Below, piece by piece: positions 15,384 through 22,747 of a stretch of DNA of 42,994 nt. The notes beneath the pieces are model-generated. The model worked only from the letters and a program-made list of their open reading frames with translations. It was not told the DNA's origin and searched no databases. The stretch covers positions 1 to 42,994 of the forward strand of contig NZ_QJUG01000051.1 of NCBI RefSeq assembly GCF_003426775.1, in the 5' to 3' direction. Made by a program: the position numbers and the translations under genes. Numbering within the stretch: position 1 is the first letter of the stretch; every line of letters begins with the position of its first letter. The stretch comes from Allorhizocola rhizosphaerae (lineage in GTDB: Bacteria; Actinomycetota; Actinomycetes; Mycobacteriales; Micromonosporaceae).

Positions 15384-15411
15384 AATGGCGCCGCCCTCGG
15401 GTGGCGCCATT
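15384..15411 (+). terminator. hairpin between precursor and export genes (attenuator/terminator)
   Basis: AATGGCGCC (15384-15392) pairs perfectly with GGCGCCATT (15403-15411). A G-T wobble and part of CCC/GGG extend the stem inward around a short loop. It begins 9 bases after the precursor stop codon and ends 22 bases before the next start. Such a hairpin would stabilise or partially terminate the peptide transcript. That would give high peptide expression with lower expression of the machinery, as is usual in peptide-bacteriocin operons. Confidence 0.7.
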
Positions 15412-15433
15412 CCCCGGACAGATCGGAGGACAA

Positions 15434-15964
15434 GTGGTTCCCGCGCTCACCGCCGCGGTGGTCATCCTCGCCATCGCCGTCATCGTCAACATGCTTCTCA
15501 CGTTTGCCATGATCCGCCGGCTCAGGGCCAGCGAGCTGGCCGCCAAGCAGGACGCCGAGGCGTTCCGGCCCAGCGTCGGCTCCCCGGTCGGCGAGTTTTC
15601 CGCCACCGCGACCGACGGGTCCGCATGGGACAGTCGCGCCCTCGGCATCGGGACCCACACCGTGGCGTTCCTCCTGCCGAACTGCGGCGGCTGCACCAGC
15701 CTGGTCAACCGGCTCACCCCCGCACACCAACCGGACCGCTCGATCGTCGTCGTGGTCAGCGGGAGCGCCGACGACCCCGCCACGGTCGCGGTCGTCCAGG
15801 CGATCCCGGGCGACCTCAAGGTGGTCATCGCCCAGCTCGGCGGCGACGTCGGCCAGGCGTTCAAGGTGGCCACGTTCCCGACCATCGTCCAGGTGGTCGA
15901 GGGCAGGATCGCCGCGGTCGGCGAGACCTTCGACGAGCTGCCGGTCGCCGTCGGGGTCGGCTGA
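15434..15964 (+). CDS. membrane-anchored TlpA/MauD-like thioredoxin protein
   Basis: The product is 176 residues from GTG 15434, with GGAGGA 4 bases upstream. It has one N-terminal transmembrane segment (residues 3-27, ALTAAVVILAIAVIVNMLLTF), then a linker and an extracytoplasmic thioredoxin fold: VGSPVGEFSATATDG (residues 48-62), the redox motif CGGC at 84-87 and a cis-proline in FPT at 149. This MauD/TlpA-like layout is used for thiol-disulfide exchange outside the membrane. The substrate is probably the ten-cysteine peptide encoded just upstream. No DsbD/MauE-type electron partner is present nearby, so it may act as an oxidase or isomerase, or draw on a partner elsewhere. Its stop shares a base with the exporter start (TGATG). 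Confidence 0.85.
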   Translation: MVPALTAAVVILAIAVIVNMLLTFAMIRRLRASELAAKQDAEAFRPSVGSPVGEFSATATDGSAWDSRALGIGTHTVAFLLPNCGGCTSLVNRLTPAHQPDRSIVVVVSGSADDPATVAVVQAIPGDLKVVIAQLGGDVGQAFKVATFPTIVQVVEGRIAAVGETFDELPVAVGVG

Positions 15965-17835
15965 TGCGCAGCCATTCGCGCCTGGCGTGGGAGGCGCTGC
16001 GCCTCGGCCGCCAGGCCGCCGGTGGGACCGCTGCGGCAACCCTGTTGATCACGCTGCTGCTCAGCGTGGCGCCGGCGCTGGCCGCCTATCTCACCAAGCT
16101 GGTGATAGACGAACTCACCGGCGCGGCGGCCGACCCGGGGCGCGCGGTGCTGCTGACGGGAGCCGCGGCGGCGGCCACAGGTGCCGCCGCCGTCCTGGGC
16201 TACGCCAGCGGCTTCCTCAGCATGCGCATGCAGAACGAGATCGTCGTGCACGTCCAGAAGCGACTCTACGAGCGGGTCAACCGCTTTCTCGGGCTGCGCT
16301 ACTTCGAGGACCCCAACTTCGCCGACCGGCTGCGCCTGGCCGAGGACGCCGCCAAGGACGCGCCGAGCGTGCTCGGCTCGTTCGCGATGACGCTCGTGCG
16401 CTCGGCGGTGACCGCCGGGGCGTTCATCGGTGTGCTTATCGCGATCTGGGCGCCGATGGCCGTGCTCCTGCTCCTGGTGACTGCGGCGGCGCTGTTCGCC
16501 CAGCTCGCGCTGGCCCGGCGGGAGGCGGCCGTGGCCCACGCCACCACCGCCGTGCAGCGTCGCCAGCTGCTGTACCAGCAACTGCTCACGGATTTGCGCT
16601 CCGCCAAGGAAATCCGGCTCTTCGGGCTGGGCGGGCTGTTCCAGCACCGCATGATCGACTCGTTGCGCCACGCCACCGACACCGAGCTCGGCGTGCAGCG
16701 CCGCTCCTCGATCATCCAAAGTGGACTGGCGTTGCTGGGCGCGCTGGTCGCCGCGCTCGGCGCGATGGTGGTGGTCCACCGGGCGGCGGCCGGCCCGCTC
16801 ACCGCGGGCGACTTCACGCTCTTCGTGGCGGCCGTCGCGGCCCTGCAGGGCGCCGCGTTCGCCACGATCAGCCAGCTGCAGGTCGCCTCGCGCAGCACCC
16901 GCCTGTTCGCCAACTTCGTCGAGGTCATGAACGCGCCGCAGGATCTCGTCGACGGCGAGGGCGATCCCGGGCCGCTGCGCGACGCCATCGAGCTGCAGGA
17001 CGTGTGGTTCCGCTACCACGAGTCCGGCCCGTGGGTGCTGCGCGGCGTGACCATGGCCATCCCCGCCGGGCATGCCGTCGGCCTCGTCGGCTACAACGGC
17101 GCGGGCAAGAGCACACTGGTCAAACTGCTGTGCCGGTTCTACGATCCCGAGCGCGGCCGGATCACGTGGGACGGCAAGGACATCCGCTCCTTCTCGGTCG
17201 CCGCGCTGCGCCGCCGCCTCGGCGCCACGTTCCAGGACTTCCAGGTCTACGATCTGCCCGCCGCCGAAAACATCGGCATCGGCGACCTGGACCGGTTCGA
17301 CGATCGGGAGGCGATCCGCCGCGCCGCCCGCCTGTGCGACCTGGACGACACGCTGCAGAGCCTGCCCAAGGGCTACGACACCCTGCTGAGCCGGGTGTTC
17401 TTCGCCGACGAGGGCATGGAAAACGGGGTGGCGCTGTCGGGTGGGCAGAATCAGCGGCTCGCGCTGGCGCGGGCGCTGCTGCGCGACCGGGCCGACGTGC
17501 TGATCCTCGACGAGCCGAGCTCGGGACTGGACGCACACGCCGAGCATCAGCTCCACCAGGTGCTCTATGAGCACAGCGCCGAACGCACGTGCCTGCTCAT
17601 CTCGCACCGGCTGGGCGCCATGCGGGCGGCCGACGCGATCGCGGTGCTCGCCGACGGGGTGATCGTCGAGCTGGGCAGCCACGACGAGCTGATGAGCCGC
17701 GACGGGGCCTACGCCGAGTTGTTCACTCTGCAGGCGGCGTCCTATCAGGACGATCGACTGGGCGGTGATCAGGAACCGGTCGAGTTCACCATCTCGGTAC
17801 CGATCGGATCAAGCTTCCCGGGCGGACCCGCATGA
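15964..17835 (+). CDS. ABC exporter (fused permease-ATPase)
   Basis: The product is 623 residues from ATG 15964. An N-terminal six-helix ABC exporter domain (about residues 20-320) precedes the ATPase. Walker A reads GYNGAGKST at 376-384, the signature LSGGQ begins at residue 491, Walker B is VLILDEPSSGLD, and the switch histidine lies in LLISHRLG. All catalytic motifs are intact. It lacks an N-terminal C39 peptidase domain, so leader removal must be done by another enzyme; the adjacent S26 peptidase, whose start overlaps this stop by ATGA, is the obvious candidate. The protein probably works as a homodimer that exports the Cys-rich peptide. Confidence 0.92.
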   Translation: MRSHSRLAWEALRLGRQAAGGTAAATLLITLLLSVAPALAAYLTKLVIDELTGAAADPGRAVLLTGAAAAATGAAAVLGYASGFLSMRMQNEIVVHVQKRLYERVNRFLGLRYFEDPNFADRLRLAEDAAKDAPSVLGSFAMTLVRSAVTAGAFIGVLIAIWAPMAVLLLLVTAAALFAQLALARREAAVAHATTAVQRRQLLYQQLLTDLRSAKEIRLFGLGGLFQHRMIDSLRHATDTELGVQRRSSIIQSGLALLGALVAALGAMVVVHRAAAGPLTAGDFTLFVAAVAALQGAAFATISQLQVASRSTRLFANFVEVMNAPQDLVDGEGDPGPLRDAIELQDVWFRYHESGPWVLRGVTMAIPAGHAVGLVGYNGAGKSTLVKLLCRFYDPERGRITWDGKDIRSFSVAALRRRLGATFQDFQVYDLPAAENIGIGDLDRFDDREAIRRAARLCDLDDTLQSLPKGYDTLLSRVFFADEGMENGVALSGGQNQRLALARALLRDRADVLILDEPSSGLDAHAEHQLHQVLYEHSAERTCLLISHRLGAMRAADAIAVLADGVIVELGSHDELMSRDGAYAELFTLQAASYQDDRLGGDQEPVEFTISVPIGSSFPGGPA

Positions 17836-18245
17836 TGTGGGTCCTCGCCGGGAGCGCCGGCCTGGTGGTGGCCATGGTCGTGCTGCTGCTGCGGCAGCGC
17901 GCACTGATCATCACGGTGGAGGGACACAGCATGGCGCCGACCTACGCCAGCGGCGATCGGCTGCTCGTGCGGCGCGGCAAGACCTGCTGCACCGGCGATG
18001 TCGTGGTGTTCCGCGTGGAACAGCCCCTGCCCGACTCTCCGCCGATGCTCGTCAAGCGGGTCGCGGCGGTCGCGGGCGATCCCGTGCCGGAGGCCGTCCG
18101 GCCGGCCGTGGCCGCCGATGTGGTACCGGACGGGAACTTCGTGGTGCTGGGCGACAACAGCCGCAGCCTGGACTCGCGCAAGCTGGGCCTGATCCCGGTC
18201 GATGCCCTCGTCGGCACGGTCACGCGGCAGGTTCGCCGCCGCTGA
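17832..18245 (+). CDS. S26 signal-peptidase-like protease
   Basis: The product is 137 residues, starting with ATGATG at 17832 and overlapping the exporter stop. One N-terminal transmembrane segment (residues 3-20) leads into a small S26 domain: VEGHSMAPTYASGD with the nucleophile S33, LVKRVAAVAGD with the general base K75, and FVVLGDNSRSLDSR. These match the conserved boxes of type I signal peptidases, but the enzyme is short, as in dedicated peptide-maturation peptidases. It likely removes the precursor leader after the A-G-A motif during or after export. It is the last gene of the cassette; a repetitive non-coding stretch follows. Confidence 0.88.
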   Translation: MMWVLAGSAGLVVAMVVLLLRQRALIITVEGHSMAPTYASGDRLLVRRGKTCCTGDVVVFRVEQPLPDSPPMLVKRVAAVAGDPVPEAVRPAVAADVVPDGNFVVLGDNSRSLDSRKLGLIPVDALVGTVTRQVRRR

Positions 18246-18396
18246 GCGCGACCACCCCCTCCCGCCCCGATCTCGCCACCAGCGAACGCAACCGCCCCCT
18301 TCCGCCACCACTTCGCCGCCGCCAAACGCGACCACCCCTCCGCCTCGATCCCGCCGCCGCCGAACGCGGCGGCCCCCTTCCGCCTCGATCGTGAAG
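18244..18396. repeat. four imperfect tandem copies of a 38-39-bp C-rich unit
   Basis: Units begin at about 18244, 18282, 18321 and 18359. They share a (C/G)AACGCGACC-type opening, a C-rich centre (CCCCTTCCGCC) and a CTCGATC-type end in the later copies. The tract starts at the stop codon of the S26 peptidase gene and ends in the GATCGTGAAGTTAG element. It lies exactly at the boundary between the peptide cassette and the NRPS cluster. No coding capacity is likely. Confidence 0.6.
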
Positions 18397-18441
18397 TTAG
18401 GGTCGCGACACGCCGTCGAACATGGACGTAAGTTCATGATC
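18387..18441. repeat. GATC(A/G)TGAAGTTAG border element, imperfect inverted pair
   Basis: GATCGTGAAGTTAG lies at 18387-18400. A near-inverted copy, GTAAGTTCATGATC, lies at 18428-18441; pairing is 11 of 14 positions. A third copy in inverse orientation (CTAACTTCATGATC) is found at 28827-28840, identical to the first in 13 of 14 positions after reverse-complementing. The element may be a dispersed intergenic repeat of this genome, or mark the ends of a transferred block. Confidence 0.55.
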
Positions 18442-18460
18442 GACGCAAAAGGGGGAGGGG

Positions 18461-18480
18461 TCGTACAGGGTCGGACGGGG
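18461..18480 (+). promoter_or_regulatory. two 10-bp-period direct repeats (TCGNAC motif) upstream of the adenylation gene
   Basis: TCGTACAGGG (18461-18470) is followed immediately by TCGGACGGGG (18471-18480). They lie 43-62 bases before the start of the adenylation-domain gene. SARP activators bind short direct repeats of helical period near the -35 region, so this is a candidate activator site. Similar tandem repeats occur at 20016-20035 and 30516-30545. Confidence 0.5.
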
Positions 18481-18522
18481 TGGGGCGTTGACTTGGGGTG
18501 GTGGGGAACGAGACTGGTGGCC

Positions 18523-20013
18523 ATGATGGCCGGATCGGATTGGACGGCACAGCTTGTCGGGGTGCCGGTAGTGGCGCCGGGGAACGTCCTGGAGCTCATC
18601 GCGCCGCACTTCGAGGGCAGGCCGCAAGCTCCGGCGATCACCGATCCGGACGGTGAGTTGAGCTACGCTGAGCTGGACCAGCTGTCCGGCGGTGTCGCAG
18701 CGGCGTTGAGCGGGCGAGGTGTCGGTGAGGGCGAGCCGGTCGTGGTGTACAGCACGACCTCGCGCTGGGCGATCGTCGCGATGCTCGGCGCGCTGCGCGC
18801 GGGCGCGTGTTACGTACCAATAGATTTGGCTTTTCCTCCGGAGCGCCGGCAACGCATGGTCAAAGCAGCGGGCGCGCGTGTGGCGCTTGTCGAGCCGTCG
18901 GCACCGGCCGGTGAGCTCGGGTCCATGGAAGTCATCAGCTTGCCAGTGTCGGGTTTGGACACCGCACCGGTGCCCGAGACCGATCCGCGCACGGCCGCCT
19001 ACCTTTACTTCACGTCGGGATCGACCGGGCATCCCAAGGGCGTGACCATCCCGACCGCGGCGCTGGCCTACTCGATCGCCGCGCGCCTGAGCTACTACGA
19101 GCGGCCGGTGGAGGGCTTCCTGCTCGCCTCGTCCATCTCGTTCGACAGCTCGGTCGCCGGGATCTACTGGACGCTCGCCTGTGGTGGTCGTGTGATCATA
19201 TCCGGCCGGCACGTCAGTGATCTGGTCGCGCTCAGTCGCGCGGCCGGCCGGTATGCGCCCTCGCATCTGCTTCTGCTGCCCTCGCTTTATGGGCTGCTGC
19301 TGCGCGATCGCCTCGCCGAAAGCCTGCGCGGTCTGCACACCGTGATCGTTGCCGGCGAGCCGTGCCCGCCGGAGCTGGTGCGCCGGCACCTGGACCGGCT
19401 GGAGCACACCACGCTTTACAACGAGTGGGGCGTGACCGAGTGCGCCGTGTGGAGCACCGTGCACCGGTGCACGCGCGCCGACGCCGAAGCCGGGTCGGTG
19501 CCGATCGGTGGACCCATACCCGGCACGAGACTCTATGTTGACCAGCGGGGTGAGCTTTGGGTGGGCGGGCCCGGGGTCGGCGCACCGCACACGGGCGGCG
19601 ACGGCGATGCTTTCCGCGTGCTGGCCGGGGATCGGGTCTATCGCACCGGTGACCTGGTCGGCCTGCGCGCCGATGGCGAGCTGGATTTCCTTGGCCGGGC
19701 CGACGATCAGCTCAAGCTCGGCGGGGTGCGGATCAGTCTCACGGAACTGGAGGACGCACTGCTCGCCGACGACTCGGTGGCCGGGGCCGCGATCGGGTTC
19801 GCCGGCGCCGAGCTTGTCGGCTATGTGGTGCCGGCCAACGCCACCGTCGACGTGCGGGCATTGCGGCGGCGCTTGCTGCAGCGACTGCCCGCGGTCGCCG
19901 TGCCGCCCACCGTCGAGGTCGTCGAGCGACTGCCGACGCACCCCAACGGCAAGGTCGATCGATCCCGCCTGAACCGGCTCGCCGAGGGCCGTTCGAACCC
20001 TGTACGGGGCTGA
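18523..20013 (+). CDS. stand-alone NRPS adenylation protein
   Basis: The product is 496 residues, with the start taken at ATG 18523; GTG 18517 and ATG 18526 are alternatives. Core motifs are intact: A3 FTSGSTGHPKG (163-173), A4 FDSS (207-210), A5 NEWGVTE (300-306), A7 YRTGD, A8 GRADDQLKLGGVRIS and the A10 lysine in NGKVDRS. By-eye binding-pocket residues read D-S-A-L-I-A-E-V-W-K. The leading aspartate implies an alpha-amino acid, and the L-I-A-x-V run is reminiscent of proline-type codes, but the assignment is weak. It would load the free carrier protein encoded at 21288. No carrier or condensation domain is fused. It is the first gene of the cluster and is preceded by the direct-repeat motif. 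Confidence 0.9.
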   Translation: MMAGSDWTAQLVGVPVVAPGNVLELIAPHFEGRPQAPAITDPDGELSYAELDQLSGGVAAALSGRGVGEGEPVVVYSTTSRWAIVAMLGALRAGACYVPIDLAFPPERRQRMVKAAGARVALVEPSAPAGELGSMEVISLPVSGLDTAPVPETDPRTAAYLYFTSGSTGHPKGVTIPTAALAYSIAARLSYYERPVEGFLLASSISFDSSVAGIYWTLACGGRVIISGRHVSDLVALSRAAGRYAPSHLLLLPSLYGLLLRDRLAESLRGLHTVIVAGEPCPPELVRRHLDRLEHTTLYNEWGVTECAVWSTVHRCTRADAEAGSVPIGGPIPGTRLYVDQRGELWVGGPGVGAPHTGGDGDAFRVLAGDRVYRTGDLVGLRADGELDFLGRADDQLKLGGVRISLTELEDALLADDSVAGAAIGFAGAELVGYVVPANATVDVRALRRRLLQRLPAVAVPPTVEVVERLPTHPNGKVDRSRLNRLAEGRSNPVRG

Positions 20014-20015
20014 GG

Positions 20016-20035
20016 TCGAACAAGTTCGTACAGGT
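20016..20035 (+). promoter_or_regulatory. two 10-bp-period direct repeats (TCGNACAGG motif) upstream of the first condensation gene
   Basis: TCGAACAAGT (20016-20025) and TCGTACAGGT (20026-20035) are adjacent. They lie just after the stop of the adenylation gene and 60 bases before the next start. The second unit matches the site at 18461-18470 in 9 of 10 bases. This 81-base gap is the only sizeable gap in the forward cluster between 18523 and 27701, which supports an internal promoter here. Confidence 0.5.
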
Positions 20036-20094
20036 GAGAGTCTTGTCCGGGCAACAGGCGGCGGCCGAGTCTTGGTGCGACCGCTGGAGGCCTG

Positions 20095-21288
20095 ATGTCT
20101 TTGCCCGCACCGGTGACGGCCGCGCCGCTGTCGTTCACCCAGGAACTGTTGCTGCGCACCGAGCGCAGCCACCACGGGACGGCGCTCGGGCCGCACGTGC
20201 TGGCCCGCTCCGCGTTCGCGCTTCCCGAGCGGATCGACGTCGGTCGCTTGCGCGCGGCGCTCGACGAGGTGGTGGCCGGGCACGAGGCGCTGCGCACCGT
20301 GCTCACCCCGGACGGCCCGATCGTCGCACCGCCGCGCCCGGTACCGTTGACGGTCTTCGACTCCGATGTGGACATCCCCGACTGCCTGGCGCAGCCGATC
20401 CCCATCGACGACCCGCCGCTGCTGCGCGCGTTCGCCGGGCCGGACCTGTTGCTGCTCACCGCCCATCACAGCGTCGCCGACCCGTGGTCGCTCGACCTCG
20501 TGGCACGCGGTCTGCAGCGGGCCGCCGCCCCGCGAAGCGGCCAGGCCGCCACCCCCCGAACCGATGCGGCACTGCCCTACTGGGAAAGGGTTTTGGCTGA
20601 CCTGCCACCCGCGCCGCTGCCCATGGTCGACGAGCAGCCGGGCACCCCACCGATCGCGTGGCCGCTCGAACTCGGCTCGCTGAACCTCGGGCACCTGCGG
20701 CGGGCCGCACGGGCGGCGGGCACCACCCCGTTTCTTGCCGGCCTGACCGCGTACCAAATCGCCCTTAAAGAAATCACGGGAACAACGGAGTTCGCGGTCA
20801 CGGTGCTCACCTCGGGCAGGAGCCGGGCGGACTGGGCGACCGTCGGGTTCTTCATGAACGCCGTCGTGATCCGCAGCAGTTTCGCGGGGCGGCCCACCGC
20901 AGCCGAGGCGAGCCGACGGGTGCGGGTGGCCTTCGCCGAGGCGTGCGCGCACGAACTGCCGGTGATGGAGTTGATAAACCGGTTGCCCGCGGCCGACCGC
21001 CTCTTCCGCCAGCCCGGCACGATATCGGTCCAATTCGAACTGATCGAGGTCCCTGGATCTCCGGCATGGCGTGGGTTGGCGTTGCGCCCGCCGATCCCAC
21101 CGGTTCGTCCGCTGCTGCCGTTCACCGGGATGCAGTGGGCGCTGGAGGTGGATCCGGCCGACGAGAGCCTGTACGGATCGGCGTTCACCTGGGGCATCGC
21201 GCTTGAGCCCGGGTTCCTCGCCGAGCTGACCACACGCTATGTCGCCCTGCTCACCGGATTCGGCGAAACACTGGAGGAACGCCTCTGA
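20095..21288 (+). CDS. free-standing NRPS condensation-domain protein 1
   Basis: The product is 397 residues from ATG 20095, with GGAGG 6 bases upstream. It is a condensation-superfamily acyltransferase with an intact active site HHSVADPWS (H124, H125, D129, S132). Other conserved parts are LSFTQELLL at the N-terminus, TVLTSGRSRADWATVGFFMN and FTGMQWALEV. At ~400 residues it is a single domain with no carrier or adenylation partner fused. It should join an acyl or aminoacyl group from one carrier protein to an acceptor, together with the second condensation protein at 26451. Its stop overlaps the carrier protein start (TGATG). Confidence 0.88.
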   Translation: MSLPAPVTAAPLSFTQELLLRTERSHHGTALGPHVLARSAFALPERIDVGRLRAALDEVVAGHEALRTVLTPDGPIVAPPRPVPLTVFDSDVDIPDCLAQPIPIDDPPLLRAFAGPDLLLLTAHHSVADPWSLDLVARGLQRAAAPRSGQAATPRTDAALPYWERVLADLPPAPLPMVDEQPGTPPIAWPLELGSLNLGHLRRAARAAGTTPFLAGLTAYQIALKEITGTTEFAVTVLTSGRSRADWATVGFFMNAVVIRSSFAGRPTAAEASRRVRVAFAEACAHELPVMELINRLPAADRLFRQPGTISVQFELIEVPGSPAWRGLALRPPIPPVRPLLPFTGMQWALEVDPADESLYGSAFTWGIALEPGFLAELTTRYVALLTGFGETLEERL

Positions 21289-21539
21289 TGGAGCTGTCAA
21301 CGCACATGGACCGCGACCGGCTGCAGGCCCTCCTGGTCGAGCTGTGGCAGGAGAAGCTTGGCCTGGACACCGTCGGGGTCAACGACGACTTCTTCGAGCT
21401 CGGCGGGCACTCCCTGCTCGCCGCCGATCTCATGCTCGACATCTACGAACGCGTTGGCGTGGAGGTCTCCGCGTGGACGCTCTTCCTGCGGCCCACGATC
21501 GCCGAGCTGGCCCAGGAGATCACCGGGGAGTCGGATTGA
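21288..21539 (+). CDS. peptidyl carrier protein
   Basis: The product is 83 residues from ATG 21288. It is a typical four-helix carrier fold with the phosphopantetheine site DDFFELGGHSLLA; the serine is in GGHSL. It is expected to hold the amino acid activated by the stand-alone adenylation protein, and it is the probable platform for the P450 whose gene begins inside its stop codon. The LGGHS signature marks a peptidyl-type rather than fatty-acid-type carrier. Confidence 0.92.
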   Translation: MELSTHMDRDRLQALLVELWQEKLGLDTVGVNDDFFELGGHSLLAADLMLDIYERVGVEVSAWTLFLRPTIAELAQEITGESD

Positions 21540-22747
21540 GCGCCACCATTGACGTCGACCTGAGCGATCCCGCGCGCTATCTGCGCGGCGAGCCGCATGA
21601 CGTCTGGCGCGTGCTGCGCGAGCAGGCCCCGGTGCACTGGCAGGCGGGCGACGGCAGGCAACCCGGGTACTGGTCGGTCACGACATACCGTGCTGTGGAG
21701 CGGGTTTTGAAGGACCCCGCGGTGTTCAGCTCCGAGGGCGGCACAATCCTCGGCATGCGCGGCCGGCCCGAACCCGCTGCGGGCCATCAGTTCGTGACCA
21801 CCGACCCGCCTCGGCACACCGAGCTGCGCCGGCCCGTGCAGCAGTTGCTGACCAACGCGATGATCGGCGGGAGAGGTGACGGGTACCGGCAGGAGATCGA
21901 CCGTCTACTTCGGACAATGCCAGCGGGTGTGCCGTTCGACCTGACCACGGTCACCGCGCACCTGCCGCGGATCGCGCTCGGGCCGCTGCTCGGGATACCC
22001 GAAGCCGACTGGCCGCGGCTCGAACGGTTGATGTGCATGGTGAAGGCCGAGACCGAACCGGAATACATGCTGCCCGGCGGCCCACAGGCCACATTGGACC
22101 GTGCGCATCGGGAGTTGTTCGCGTACCTGCTCGATCTGGTTGCCCGGCAACGCCGCGACCCTCAGCCTGGCACCCTCGTCGCCGCCCTGCTCGGCCTGGC
22201 CGTCGGTGGGCGGCCGCTCGGCGCCGGTGCCGTGGTGGCCAACTGCTATGACCTGTTGAGCGGCGCGGTCGCGGTGCTGGGCGAGGTCCCCAACGTCACC
22301 ATCGCGCATCTCGCGGGCAACGGTGGTTACGCCGCTTGGGCAGGCCGGCCCGAACTGTTGCGCAGCGGTGTGGAGGAGGCGCTGCGCTGGGCCTGCCCGG
22401 CCCGCCACCTGATGCGTCGCGCGACCGAGCCGGTCAGCCTTGAGGGCGTCCGCATCGACGCGGGCGATGCCGTCGTGGCGTGGCTCGGTTCGGCCAATCG
22501 CGACGAGAACCGGTTCGCCCGGCCCGACGTTTTCGACCCGGCGCGGTCACCCAACCGCCATCTCAGCTTCGGGGCAGGGCCACACACCTGCATCGGCGCG
22601 GCGCTGGCACGTGCGGTCCTGCAGGCGTTCTTCGCCGCGCTGTTCGATCGCTTCGCCGATGTTCAAATCTCTGATGAGGTACGCCGCGTGCGCTCCAACT
22701 GGCTGGCCGGGATCAGCAAACTCGTGGTGCGCGGGACGCCGCGATGA
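21536..22747 (+). CDS. cytochrome P450 acting in the NRPS cluster
   Basis: The product is 403 residues. The start is TTG 21536, overlapping the carrier stop, with GGGGAG 5 bases upstream; no ATG or GTG fits better. The K-helix ExxR is in VEEALRW, and the heme loop FGAGPHTCIG has its cysteine ligand at residue 352. The I-helix is unusual: where (A/G)Gx(D/E)T is expected it reads SGAVAVLGEV, so the acid-alcohol pair for oxygen activation is missing. P450s placed next to free carrier proteins commonly hydroxylate the beta-carbon of the tethered amino acid, a likely role here. The altered I-helix leaves open a different chemistry or substrate-assisted protonation. Confidence 0.92.
   Translation: MSATIDVDLSDPARYLRGEPHDVWRVLREQAPVHWQAGDGRQPGYWSVTTYRAVERVLKDPAVFSSEGGTILGMRGRPEPAAGHQFVTTDPPRHTELRRPVQQLLTNAMIGGRGDGYRQEIDRLLRTMPAGVPFDLTTVTAHLPRIALGPLLGIPEADWPRLERLMCMVKAETEPEYMLPGGPQATLDRAHRELFAYLLDLVARQRRDPQPGTLVAALLGLAVGGRPLGAGAVVANCYDLLSGAVAVLGEVPNVTIAHLAGNGGYAAWAGRPELLRSGVEEALRWACPARHLMRRATEPVSLEGVRIDAGDAVVAWLGSANRDENRFARPDVFDPARSPNRHLSFGAGPHTCIGAALARAVLQAFFAALFDRFADVQISDEVRRVRSNWLAGISKLVVRGTPR

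Noticed and set aside
15328-17682. 784-residue minus-strand ORF antisense to the thioredoxin and ABC exporter genes
   Set aside because: It is a composition artefact; the plus strand carries intact Walker A, signature and CGGC motifs.
18202-18522. Extension of the adenylation ORF upstream to 18202
   Set aside because: It would run through the S26 peptidase end and the tandem-repeat tract, giving Pro/Arg-rich low-complexity sequence. The adenylation domain needs only the part from about 18523.
19991-20000. GTTCGAACCC, resembling a tRNA T-arm
   Set aside because: It lies within the coding end of the adenylation gene, and no acceptor, D or anticodon arm could be folded around it.
18397-21300. 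967-residue minus-strand ORF antisense to the adenylation and condensation genes
   Set aside because: It lacks domains, is rich in Arg/Gly/His as expected of an antisense frame in high-GC DNA, and overlaps two genes with intact motifs.
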